The notes under the pieces were generated by a model. The model ran no database searches. It was given only the letters and a program-made list of their open reading frames with translations, and had not been told where the DNA came from. Positions 1 to 6,052 of a stretch of 6,490 nucleotides of DNA are shown here, piece by piece (the stretch's first letter is position 1; each line of letters opens with the position of its first letter). Where the stretch lies: positions 1 through 6,490 of the forward strand of contig CANJDY010000162.1 in the NCBI GenBank assembly GCA_947472635.1. Direction: 5' to 3'. Origin of the DNA: Chitinophagaceae bacterium (GTDB lineage Bacteria; Bacteroidota; Bacteroidia; Chitinophagales; Chitinophagaceae). The position numbers and the translations under genes were made by a program.

Positions 1-472
1 CAGCTACCGGCTCCATCAGCCAGTCGAAAAAAACGGCTAAGCAGGCTCCATCTACAATCACTGACATGGCTTTTAGTGCTGTTGTAGGTTCTTTATTATC
101 AAGGGCTACCCGGCTAATCACCTTTTGCAACAAGGTATGGGTACTGATACCACAACAATAAATAATGATAAACCAATTAATGGCAATTAATAACGGAACC
201 TGAAGCCATTGAAATCCCAACACCTTAGTATATTGGTAGTCGCCAAATAATAAGCCTGTGTTTACCCCCACTACTTCCGAAAAATAACCGACTAAAAAAA
301 CTACCCCGATAAAAAGTAGGAATGCCTTGTTTTTACCAGGATGGGACCATACCAACAAACCAAAGGACAACAGTAAATTGAAAGGGGTAGATTGGATAAA
401 GAAATCCCCTTCGGACAGCAGTATACCGGCTAATCCAATGACATGAAAAAAAATGGCAATAGCAGTAGCCAT
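1..472 (-). CDS. cruF: Carotenoid 1,2-hydratase, CruF family (3' end cut by window edge)
   Basis: This is the N-terminal 157 residues of a hydrophobic protein; the frame is open to base 1. The family (formerly DUF422) adds water to the psi end of acyclic or monocyclic carotenoids in the membrane, giving a tertiary 1'-hydroxyl. I see about five likely membrane segments, near residues 3-19, 31-45, 50-66, 90-108 and 135-150. Between them lie family-like motifs: a conserved Glu with GVNTGLLFG and a YxY (residues 66-81), VPLLIAINW (92-100), and FDWLMEPVA (149-157). These are recalled family patterns, not a database match. The ATG at 472-470 is the simplest start. A GTG nine codons upstream (499-497) is in frame, would add VLKKIPTYQ, and is a credible alternative. 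It follows the crtD-like gene after a 182-bp gap, and the pairing supports the CruF reading. Family sure, exact substrate inferred. Confidence 0.85.
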   Translation of the reverse strand, partial: MATAIAIFFHVIGLAGILLSEGDFFIQSTPFNLLLSFGLLVWSHPGKNKAFLLFIGVVFLVGYFSEVVGVNTGLLFGDYQYTKVLGFQWLQVPLLIAINWFIIIYCCGISTHTLLQKVISRVALDNKEPTTALKAMSVIVDGACLAVFFDWLMEPVA

Positions 473-654
473 TTGATATGTTGGTATTTTTTTTAACACG
501 GCGTATGCGTATAATTTTTTTTATACCGATAAAATCGGTTGGTTCAAAACGAATCGATTCTTACTTCTACAAAAGTCATCGATTAAAAAATGCTGCCAGA
601 CAAAAATTAGCTACTAACGGTGTAGCCTATTCGATCCGAATAAGCCAGCAGTAG
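473..654 (-). promoter_or_regulatory. Intergenic region with clustered small palindromes upstream of cruF
   Basis: This is the longest gap inside the biosynthetic part of the cluster (182 bp), so cruF may have its own promoter or a processing site here. Visible directly: ACCGAT-AAA-ATCGGT at 525-539, the perfect palindrome GAATCGATTC at 551-560, ATCGAT at 578-583, and TATTCG-ATC-CGAATA at 628-642. None is followed by a T-run on the minus strand, so none looks like an intrinsic terminator. A weak match to the Bacteroidota promoter pattern (TTTG, about 17 bp, then TCGTTTTG against TAnnTTTG) runs on the minus strand over 545-573. The function is a guess; the repeats are real. Confidence 0.3.
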
Positions 655-2121
655 TTAGTTGATTAGCTCACTTACTATTTTGGCACTTTTAAGGCAAAGC
701 GGAATTCCACCACCGGGGTGAACGCTTCCTCCACAAAAGTACAGGCCTTTGATGGAACTTGTAAAATTAGCATGCCTTAAAAATGCAGCCAGCTTGGAAT
801 TGGAACTGGTTCCATACAATGAGCCCATATAAGAAGCGGTTTGTTGTTGTATCATAATGGGATCAAGGGTATGTTCCGTCTCAATTTGACTCGCTATATC
901 CTCTCCTAACATACGGGTAAGTTTAGCAAGTACATTTTTCCGCAATACTTCTTTCAGCTCATCCCAGTTTTGCCCAGCATCTGTTGGAGCGTTTACCATC
1001 ACAAACCAGTTTTCCTTCCCTTCAGGTGACTGACTAGTTTCCATTTTGGAAGTGATATTAATGTATACCGTAGGGTCTGCAGTTAACTTTCCATCGGTGA
1101 ATATGCAGTTAAACTCATTTTTGTAGTCGCTACTAAAAAAAATATTGTGCAGTTCCAATTGGGTATATTGCTTTTTCATTCCCCAATAAAAAATAACTGC
1201 ACTGCTACTGCGTTCCTGACGTAAAATTTTTTTTGCTAGTGTATCATTGGCCAGTAAGTTTTTGTAGGTGAAATATGCATCGGCATTGCTTACAACGATT
1301 TTTGCCAATACAATTTCATCCTTTACAACTACTCCGCTTATCCTTCCTTTTGAATGCAAGATTCGCTGAACCGGTGAATCAAAATGAAATTGAACGCCCT
1401 TATCAAGGGCTAACTGATACAATGCATTGGTGATACTGATCATTCCACCTTTGGGATAAAATGTGCCCTCATTTTGTTCGAGATGAGGAATCAAACTCAG
1501 CATAGCTGGAGTTTTGTAAGGACTGCTGCCATTATAAGTAGCAAAGCGATTGAAAAGCTGTACAGCTTCAGGAGAGGTGAATTTTGAACTATTGTACTGA
1601 TGGAGTGTTTGAAAAAGGTAAGCTGATTTTAGTGTTGACAATGCTTTTACAATTCTACGGTGTAGCCATGTAGCTACTCGGTGAAGTGAATTTTCTAAAA
1701 AAAGTGTACCGATATTTTCATATAGCTTTTTTGATTGCTTCAGGTATTCAATTACTATCTCCGGATCTTCATTGAGTTGCAGTTTCATTTCCTGTGCAAA
1801 ATCCGCTGCATTGGTATAGGCTTTTACTTGTTTGCCATTTTCATAAAAATATTTATTGGCGATGTCAACAGGTTGATAGGAAAAATATTTATTGAGTGAC
1901 TCACCGGCAAGGGCAAACAATTCTTCCATATTTTGAGGCTGCGTAAATAAGGAAGGGCCTGCATCAAATCTAAACCCGTCTTTTTCGAAGGCAGATAATT
2001 TACCGCCTGGATAACTATTTTTTTCAAAAACCTCCACCGCATAGCCCTTCACAGCCAAGCGGATGGCAATTGCCAAGCCGCCTACCCCACTTCCAATTAC
2101 AATTGCTTTTGAAGCCTGCAT
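655..2121 (-). CDS. crtD: CrtD-type 1-hydroxycarotenoid 3,4-desaturase (CrtI family)
   Basis: FAD-dependent carotenoid desaturase of 488 residues from the chosen ATG, a normal length for the family. The N-terminal Rossmann motif GSGVGG is at residues 10-15, the acidic end of the second strand at E33, and PGGK at 38-41. The C-terminal signature HPGGGIPLCLKSAKI lies in the last 25 residues and is characteristic of the CrtD branch. The expected role is insertion of the 3',4' double bond next to a 1'-hydroxyl made by CruF, whose gene comes next. An in-frame TTG at 2154-2152 would add 11 low-complexity polar residues (LYNPSIQPTNS). I prefer the ATG at 2121-2119 because it puts the Rossmann strand at the usual distance from the start. 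It follows idi after 55 bp, probably in the same transcript. A second phytoene/neurosporene desaturase is the main alternative; the C-terminal motif and the cruF neighbour argue for CrtD. Confidence 0.8.
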   Translation of the reverse strand: MQASKAIVIGSGVGGLAIAIRLAVKGYAVEVFEKNSYPGGKLSAFEKDGFRFDAGPSLFTQPQNMEELFALAGESLNKYFSYQPVDIANKYFYENGKQVKAYTNAADFAQEMKLQLNEDPEIVIEYLKQSKKLYENIGTLFLENSLHRVATWLHRRIVKALSTLKSAYLFQTLHQYNSSKFTSPEAVQLFNRFATYNGSSPYKTPAMLSLIPHLEQNEGTFYPKGGMISITNALYQLALDKGVQFHFDSPVQRILHSKGRISGVVVKDEIVLAKIVVSNADAYFTYKNLLANDTLAKKILRQERSSSAVIFYWGMKKQYTQLELHNIFFSSDYKNEFNCIFTDGKLTADPTVYINITSKMETSQSPEGKENWFVMVNAPTDAGQNWDELKEVLRKNVLAKLTRMLGEDIASQIETEHTLDPIMIQQQTASYMGSLYGTSSNSKLAAFLRHANFTSSIKGLYFCGGSVHPGGGIPLCLKSAKIVSELIN

Positions 2122-2176
2122 GCTGTTGGTTGGTTGAATTGAAGGATTATACAAAATGTCTACGTACGAATATTGA

Positions 2177-2710
2177 TTACCCTATGAAAGTATTTGACTG
2201 TTGGTTTGCAAGGTAGGCCTCTAACTTTGGAAAAGCAATTTTAAACCAGGCAGTGTAGGCACTGGCATTAGAATCGAGCAAAGTTTTTATATCGGATAGC
2301 GACTGATAACAATAGTCGGCCACCTCCTCCGGGTTAGGTAGGATTACCCCATCATAGTTACCCACCAACACATGATCAAATTCATATTCCGTTAGCCCAT
2401 TGTCAAATGGAGCTTTATAAATAAAATCAAAAGCTTTGTTGAGCGAAGTGGTAAACCCCATTTCTTCCTGCAATCTTTTAGAAGCAGCAGCAATGGTTTC
2501 GAAACCTGGCTGGGGGTGACTGCAGCAAGCATTGGTCCATAATCCAGGGCTATGGTATTTCCCAGCCGCTCTTTTTTGCAGCAGCATTTCTCCTTTGCTA
2601 TTAAAAATAAATACACTGAAAGCCCTATGAAGTAAGGCTTTTTGATGAACCTCCATTTTTTCCATAGTGCCTAATGGCTGGTCGTTTTCATCTACTAATA
2701 TAACATCCAT
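2177..2710 (-). CDS. idi: Isopentenyl-diphosphate delta-isomerase, type I
   Basis: Cytosolic Nudix-fold enzyme of 177 residues that interconverts isopentenyl and dimethylallyl diphosphate, the building blocks of GGPP and so of carotenoids. The active-site cysteine is expected at C63 in TNACCSHPQ, which aligns with the E. coli motif TNSVCGHPQ. The metal and catalytic glutamates would be E108 and E110 in TEYEFDHV. The Nudix-like helix is LQEEMGF (residues 80-86), and the LLQKRA strand (43-48) is also typical. Length and motif order match type I; there is no flavin-binding feature of type II. The ATG start lies only 9 bp after the crtB stop codon, which indicates co-transcription and perhaps translational coupling. 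Having idi inside the crt operon suggests precursor supply is raised together with pigment synthesis. No key residue is missing. Confidence 0.95.
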   Translation of the reverse strand: MDVILVDENDQPLGTMEKMEVHQKALLHRAFSVFIFNSKGEMLLQKRAAGKYHSPGLWTNACCSHPQPGFETIAAASKRLQEEMGFTTSLNKAFDFIYKAPFDNGLTEYEFDHVLVGNYDGVILPNPEEVADYCYQSLSDIKTLLDSNASAYTAWFKIAFPKLEAYLANQQSNTFIG

Positions 2711-2719
2711 ACATTTTGA

Positions 2720-3556
2720 TTATAAAATATTTAATTGACTGCGTAGACCTGCTTTGGCAACAATAAACGCCTTTCCATAATTGGGAATACGAATACGCTG
2801 ATCTAAAATATTTCTAGGGTTAGTCTTTTTTATTTTTTTAAAAAGTGATAAATAATATTTGTAGGCAACATATACGCCAAACCTTGCCTTTACTGGCAAT
2901 TGTAAGATTGCTTCATAAGCTGCTGCGAAATCTTCGGCAATATCTTTTTCAATTTGTTGTTTCATGGAAGGGGTAAAATGATTGAAATCCACCTCTGGAA
3001 AATAGGTCCTGTTGAGTTGTTCATAATCTGCTTTTACATCCCGTAAAAAATTCACCTTTTGAAAAGCTGCACCCAATGATTGAGCACCTGGTTTAAGTTT
3101 TTCATAGCTTTTTGTATCTCCTTCACAAAATACATAGAGGCACATCAAACCAACCACCTCGGCACTGCCATAAATATATGCCTTGTAACCTTGGCTATTG
3201 TAACTGGTTTTATCCAAATCCATTTCCATGCTAGCAAAAAAAGCCTCGATCAACTCATTCGTAATGCCGTATTTATTTACGGTGAGCTGAAAACTTTGCA
3301 GGATGGGGTTGAGGCTGACTCCCCTTTCGATAGCAAAGAAAGTATCCCTTTTAAACTCTGCTAATAATTCAGCTTTATTGTATTGATGAAAAGTGTCTAC
3401 AATCTCATCTGCAAAACGCACAAAGCCATAAATATTAAAAACAGGGGCACGCAGATCAGGGTGCAATAATTTAATAGCACTGCTAAAGGAAGTACTATAC
3501 CTTTCCGTGGTAGCCTTACTACATTGCTGACTTAATTCATTAAAAAGATCAAACAT
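2720..3556 (-). CDS. crtB: Phytoene synthase
   Basis: All-helical trans-isoprenyl diphosphate synthase that condenses two GGPP into phytoene, the first committed carotenoid step. From the chosen ATG it has 278 residues, normal for CrtB. Both Asp-rich, Mg-diphosphate-binding motifs are present: DEIVD at residues 50-54 and DVKAD at 173-177, the latter followed by the typical Y-x(5)-R-x-YFP stretch. The early S-x-SF stretch (STSF, 21-24) is also typical. An in-frame GTG at 3574-3572 would add VLKIVK. I prefer the ATG at 3556-3554 because family members usually begin a few residues before the LF-x-ELS-x-x-CSK segment seen here. crtI ends 73 bp upstream with no terminator-like hairpin between, and idi begins 9 bp downstream. 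Squalene or dehydrosqualene synthase is the family alternative; adjacency to crtI makes phytoene synthase far more likely. Confidence 0.95.
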   Translation of the reverse strand: MFDLFNELSQQCSKATTERYSTSFSSAIKLLHPDLRAPVFNIYGFVRFADEIVDTFHQYNKAELLAEFKRDTFFAIERGVSLNPILQSFQLTVNKYGITNELIEAFFASMEMDLDKTSYNSQGYKAYIYGSAEVVGLMCLYVFCEGDTKSYEKLKPGAQSLGAAFQKVNFLRDVKADYEQLNRTYFPEVDFNHFTPSMKQQIEKDIAEDFAAAYEAILQLPVKARFGVYVAYKYYLSLFKKIKKTNPRNILDQRIRIPNYGKAFIVAKAGLRSQLNIL

Positions 3557-3629
3557 TTTTACAATTTTTAACACAGGAAAATCTGGAATAAATTTTTATA
3601 ACCCCAATCATATTTACTTCAATTACTGA

Positions 3630-5120
3630 TTACCCAAAATGTTTTACTATTTCCTTAGCAACCACTTCTCCACTAATTAAACTGGGTGGAACACCAGGGC
3701 CAGGCACTGTCAATTGACCAGTATAAAACAGGTTGCTAACTTTTTTGCTGCGCAGGCCGGGTTTTAATACAGCTGTTTGCATCAACGTGTTGGCAAGTCC
3801 GTATGCATTTCCTTTAAAAGAATGGTAATCTCTTTTAAAATCACTCACGGAATAGGACTTTTTGTAAACAATTGCATCCCTTACCGATTGGCCGGTTCTG
3901 TTTTCAAATCGAGCTAGAATTTGATCAAAATACTGATCTCTTAGTGTCTCTGTATCACCTTCCAACCCACTTGCCACCGGTATGAGAAAAAATAAATTTT
4001 CGCCTCCTTCAGGAGCCACCGTAGCATCTGTTACGGATGGCGTACATACATAAAACAAAGGAGCAGAAGGCCATTTTGGATCAGTATAGATTTCTTTTCC
4101 ATGTATATCAAAACTAACATCAAAGAATAAAGTATGATGCAATACATTGCTTAATTTTTTATTCAATCCAACATAGTACAGCAATGAACTGGGGGCCATC
4201 ACCCTTTTGTTCCAATACTTCGCTGTATACGACTGATATTTGGGCAATAACAGATTGGTTTCAATGAAATGATAATCGGCTCCTCCAATCACTACATCTG
4301 CATCAAATTGATGAATGGTGGATAAGCCATCCGTTGACTGAGTGATTAGTTGGGTGGCGATTCCTTTGTCAACTTTAATTTCGGTGACGGCTTGGTTAAA
4401 ATAAAATTTCACTCCTAGCTCTTTAGCCAGACTAGTCATTGCCTCCACAATTTGATACATACCACCCTGTGGGTACCAGGTACCCAATTTGATATCGGCA
4501 TAATTCATTAGGCTATACAAGGCGGGCGTATCCTGAGGTAAGGCACCCAAAAACAATACGGGGAACTCCAATAGCTCCCTCAATTTTGGATGTTTAAAAT
4601 GCTTGCTTACATGGTGTTTGATGGAATTAAACACATCCAATTTAAGTACCCCTTTTACTAATTCCCAATCAGCAAATTCGAGTAAAGATTGTCCAGGTTT
4701 GTGAACTAGCTTGTTTATCCCGACCTCATATTTATAAGCAGCTTCCTGCATAAATTTGTCGAGCATTACACCACTACCAGTTTCTGTTTTTTCAAACAGC
4801 AATTTCAATGCATTGTAATCAGCTGGTATATCCATGCTTTCATCAGGCCAGTAAACTCTGTAGGAGGGATCTAGTCGCTGCAACTGATAATAGTCGCTCA
4901 CTTTTTTACCAAAGCAATTAAAAAATCTTTCAAACACCCCTGGCATCCAGTACCAACTGGGGCCCATATCAAAAGTAAATCCATCTGCCAATAATAGCCT
5001 AGCTCTTCCTCCTGGGGTGGAGTTTTTTTCCAGCACAGTTACCTCCCAACCTGCCTTGGCCATAAATGCCGCCGCAGATAGCCCCGCAAATCCACTTCCT
5101 ATGATGACTATTTTTTTCAA
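3630..5120 (-). CDS. crtI: Phytoene desaturase, CrtI type (TTG start)
   Basis: FAD-dependent desaturase of 496 residues, the usual length, expected to convert phytoene to lycopene (or a nearby intermediate) at the membrane surface. The N-terminal dinucleotide-binding motif GSGFAG is at residues 8-13, E31 ends the second strand, and PGGRA follows at 36-40. FDMGPSWYWMP (50-60) is typical of CrtI, as is the C-terminal TGQLTVPGPGVPPSLISGEVV (467-487), the conserved FAD/substrate region. The start is TTG at 5120-5118. Upstream in frame there are only four sense codons before a TAG, with no ATG or GTG, and the first internal ATG (residue 20) would delete the FAD motif. It lies 103 bp downstream of the sigma factor gene and 73 bp upstream of crtB. 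It differs from the second desaturase of the window in its C-terminal signature, which fits a division of labour. The number of desaturation steps cannot be read from the sequence. Confidence 0.93.
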   Translation of the reverse strand: MKKIVIIGSGFAGLSAAAFMAKAGWEVTVLEKNSTPGGRARLLLADGFTFDMGPSWYWMPGVFERFFNCFGKKVSDYYQLQRLDPSYRVYWPDESMDIPADYNALKLLFEKTETGSGVMLDKFMQEAAYKYEVGINKLVHKPGQSLLEFADWELVKGVLKLDVFNSIKHHVSKHFKHPKLRELLEFPVLFLGALPQDTPALYSLMNYADIKLGTWYPQGGMYQIVEAMTSLAKELGVKFYFNQAVTEIKVDKGIATQLITQSTDGLSTIHQFDADVVIGGADYHFIETNLLLPKYQSYTAKYWNKRVMAPSSLLYYVGLNKKLSNVLHHTLFFDVSFDIHGKEIYTDPKWPSAPLFYVCTPSVTDATVAPEGGENLFFLIPVASGLEGDTETLRDQYFDQILARFENRTGQSVRDAIVYKKSYSVSDFKRDYHSFKGNAYGLANTLMQTAVLKPGLRSKKVSNLFYTGQLTVPGPGVPPSLISGEVVAKEIVKHFG

Positions 5121-5223
5121 ATTATAAAATTGCTAGTGGCAGTTGCTTAAATTATTATAAATACTTTATCCACTTATTTTTATCATTGGTTGCAAGGAAA
5201 AATGGCATTTGCTTTATCCTCAT
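5121..5223 (-). promoter_or_regulatory. Gap between sigma factor gene and crtI, possible internal promoter
   Basis: This 103-bp AT-rich stretch precedes the first biosynthetic gene. On the minus strand an 8-bp direct repeat, GGATAAAG, occurs at 5219-5212 and again at 5171-5164. Between them is TTGCAACC (5194-5187), with an AAC core of the kind found in many ECF-sigma -35 elements, about 15 bp before GTGGATAA. This could be the target of the sigma factor encoded just upstream, but short matches like these are weak in AT-rich DNA. There is no terminator-like hairpin and no Shine-Dalgarno sequence before the TTG start. Confidence 0.25.
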
Positions 5224-5724
5224 TTAATACCTAGTAAGTTGCATTTTTAGAAGCTTTCGAGCAAAATGAATGCGGCTTTTTATAGTTCCCAAAGGCTCTG
5301 TTAGCAAATCCGCAATTTCATGATATTTATATCCTTCAAAATAAAGCAAAAATGGATTTCGAAATATTGCAGGAAGCCGATGAATGGCAAACTCAATATC
5401 CTTCATCTTTAGCGCCCCTTCTGCAGCATTGGTGGTAGTAACCTGATTGTAGTTCAATAAAAATTCATTCGGGCTACTATCAAAAATAGTGGTTTGTTTT
5501 GATTTACGCCGGTAGTTATTGATGAAAATATTGCGCATAATCGTGTACAACCATGCTTTGATATTGGTACCTACATTGTATTTTTCTTTATTGGCCAATG
5601 CCCGATACATAGTTTCTTGCAACAAGTCCTTTGCCACTTCGCTATCCCTGGTTAAAGTAACCGCAAAAGGCTTTAAAAACTCCGTATTATTTAATAACAA
5701 TTCGTTGAATTCGATCGTCGACAT
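5224..5724 (-). CDS. RNA polymerase sigma factor, ECF (sigma-70 group IV) type
   Basis: Small sigma factor of 166 residues, consisting only of regions 2 and 4, as in ECF factors. Region 2 spans about residues 10-76, with DLLQET at 33-38 and NIKAWLYTIMRNIFINNYRR (54-73), the core-binding and -10-recognition part. A short variable linker (77-108) follows. Region 4 (109-164) has LPAIFRNPFLLYFEGYKYHEIA, then a helix-turn-helix around 133-157 with GTIKSRIHFARKLL, expected to read the -35 element. The ATG at 5724-5722 is a clear start. It stands between a B12-type regulator gene and crtI, an arrangement I recall from other Bacteroidota carotenoid clusters and parallel in logic to CarQ of Myxococcus. 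No anti-sigma factor gene is visible on either side, so control may be transcriptional. Regulation of the crt genes by this factor is inferred from position. Confidence 0.9.
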   Translation of the reverse strand: MSTIEFNELLLNNTEFLKPFAVTLTRDSEVAKDLLQETMYRALANKEKYNVGTNIKAWLYTIMRNIFINNYRRKSKQTTIFDSSPNEFLLNYNQVTTTNAAEGALKMKDIEFAIHRLPAIFRNPFLLYFEGYKYHEIADLLTEPLGTIKSRIHFARKLLKMQLTRY

Positions 5725-5729
5725 GTCAA

Positions 5730-5762
5730 TTTGTTTAATTAATTATATCATAAAGCTAAACA
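5730..5762. promoter_or_regulatory. Operator-like inverted repeat, copy 1 (proximal to sigma factor gene)
   Basis: TTTGTTTA at 5730-5737 faces TAAACAAA at 5757-5764, an 8/8 inverted repeat with a 19-bp spacer. It starts 6 bp upstream of the sigma factor ATG, so bound protein would block or position transcription of that gene. A TATAAT hexamer on the minus strand (5747-5742) sits in the spacer. A second copy lies exactly 55 bp further upstream. The dyad with a roughly 19-bp spacer would suit a dimeric or tetrameric regulator such as the B12/MerR-type protein encoded next door; that link is inference. Confidence 0.45.
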
Positions 5763-5784
5763 AAATGATCAACCTAATCAAAAA

Positions 5785-5817
5785 TTTGTTTAATTTTTCA
5801 CATAATTATATTAAACA
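5785..5817. promoter_or_regulatory. Operator-like inverted repeat, copy 2 (distal)
   Basis: TTTGTTTAATT at 5785-5795 is identical to the 11 bp at 5730-5740, and TAAACA at 5812-5817 has the same 27-bp offset as in copy 1 (5757-5762). The inverted repeat here is 6 of 8 (TTTGTTTA against TAAACAGT). TATAAT on the minus strand (5810-5805) again lies between the half-sites. Conservation of both half-sites and their spacing, while the bases between them have diverged, argues for a binding site rather than chance AT-richness. Confidence 0.45.
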
Positions 5818-5879
5818 GTAAATAAGCTGTAGTACTAATAAAAGAAAGGGATGAATCACCAGATTTCCTCAATTTTACC

Positions 5880-5963
5880 CTGTTTTAGTCGAAAAATCAC
5901 TCAATTTTGGGCTTTTTTGGCCCAAAAAGTCGATTTTTCTTGTTTTTAAAAATGGGAAAACAG
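5880..5963. terminator. Large nested hairpin in the regulator-sigma gap, possible bidirectional terminator
   Basis: Three nested inverted repeats are visible: CTGTTTT (5880-5886) with AAAACAG (5957-5963); GAAAAATCACT (5891-5901) with AGT-c-GATTTTTC (5928-5939, one bulged C); and TTTTGGGC (5905-5912) with GCCCAAAA (5920-5927) around a 7-base loop. The middle stem has an A-rich 5' arm and T-rich 3' arm on both strands, which could let it end transcripts from either side, including the regulator gene that stops about 90 bp upstream on the minus strand. The inner stem has the opposite polarity (T then A) and no T-run directly after it, so it is not a textbook terminator. A structured leader of the sigma factor mRNA is the alternative. 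Confidence 0.35.
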
Positions 5964-6052
5964 AATTATTAGAAATGAGACAGGGGCTAATTTTTCAAGA
6001 ATACGCTACAATTTTAGAATTGCTTAAATGCGAATGGATTGTGCACATTCAA
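5964..6052. other. Intergenic sequence without recognised content
   Basis: This is the part of the 328-bp gap between the regulator stop codon and the hairpin. It is AT-rich and I see no open frame with coding character, no tRNA-like fold and no strong promoter pattern. Only short dyads such as GTGCAC at 6041-6046 occur. Bases 5821-5879 between the hairpin and the distal operator-like copy are equally empty, apart from CTCAATTTT (5868-5876), which is repeated at 5900-5908 inside the hairpin. Confidence 0.5.

Noticed and set aside
525..539. Hairpin beside a long T-run read as a terminator
   Set aside because: On the plus strand the T-run (about 513-522) precedes the hairpin instead of following it, and on the minus strand the run reads as A, so neither strand has terminator layout.
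1824..2042. Open frame of 72 codons on the minus strand
   Set aside because: It is an out-of-frame shadow inside the N-terminal FAD-binding part of the crtD-like gene.
2392..2616. Open frame of 74 codons on the minus strand
   Set aside because: It is an out-of-frame shadow inside idi, overlapping its active-site region.
3080..3364. Open frame of 94 codons on the plus strand
   Set aside because: It is fully antisense to the core of crtB and has no family character.
5519..5821. Open frame of 100 codons on the plus strand
   Set aside because: It lies mostly antisense to the well-supported ECF sigma factor gene, its translation has no recognisable domain, and its end runs through the operator-like AT-rich repeats.
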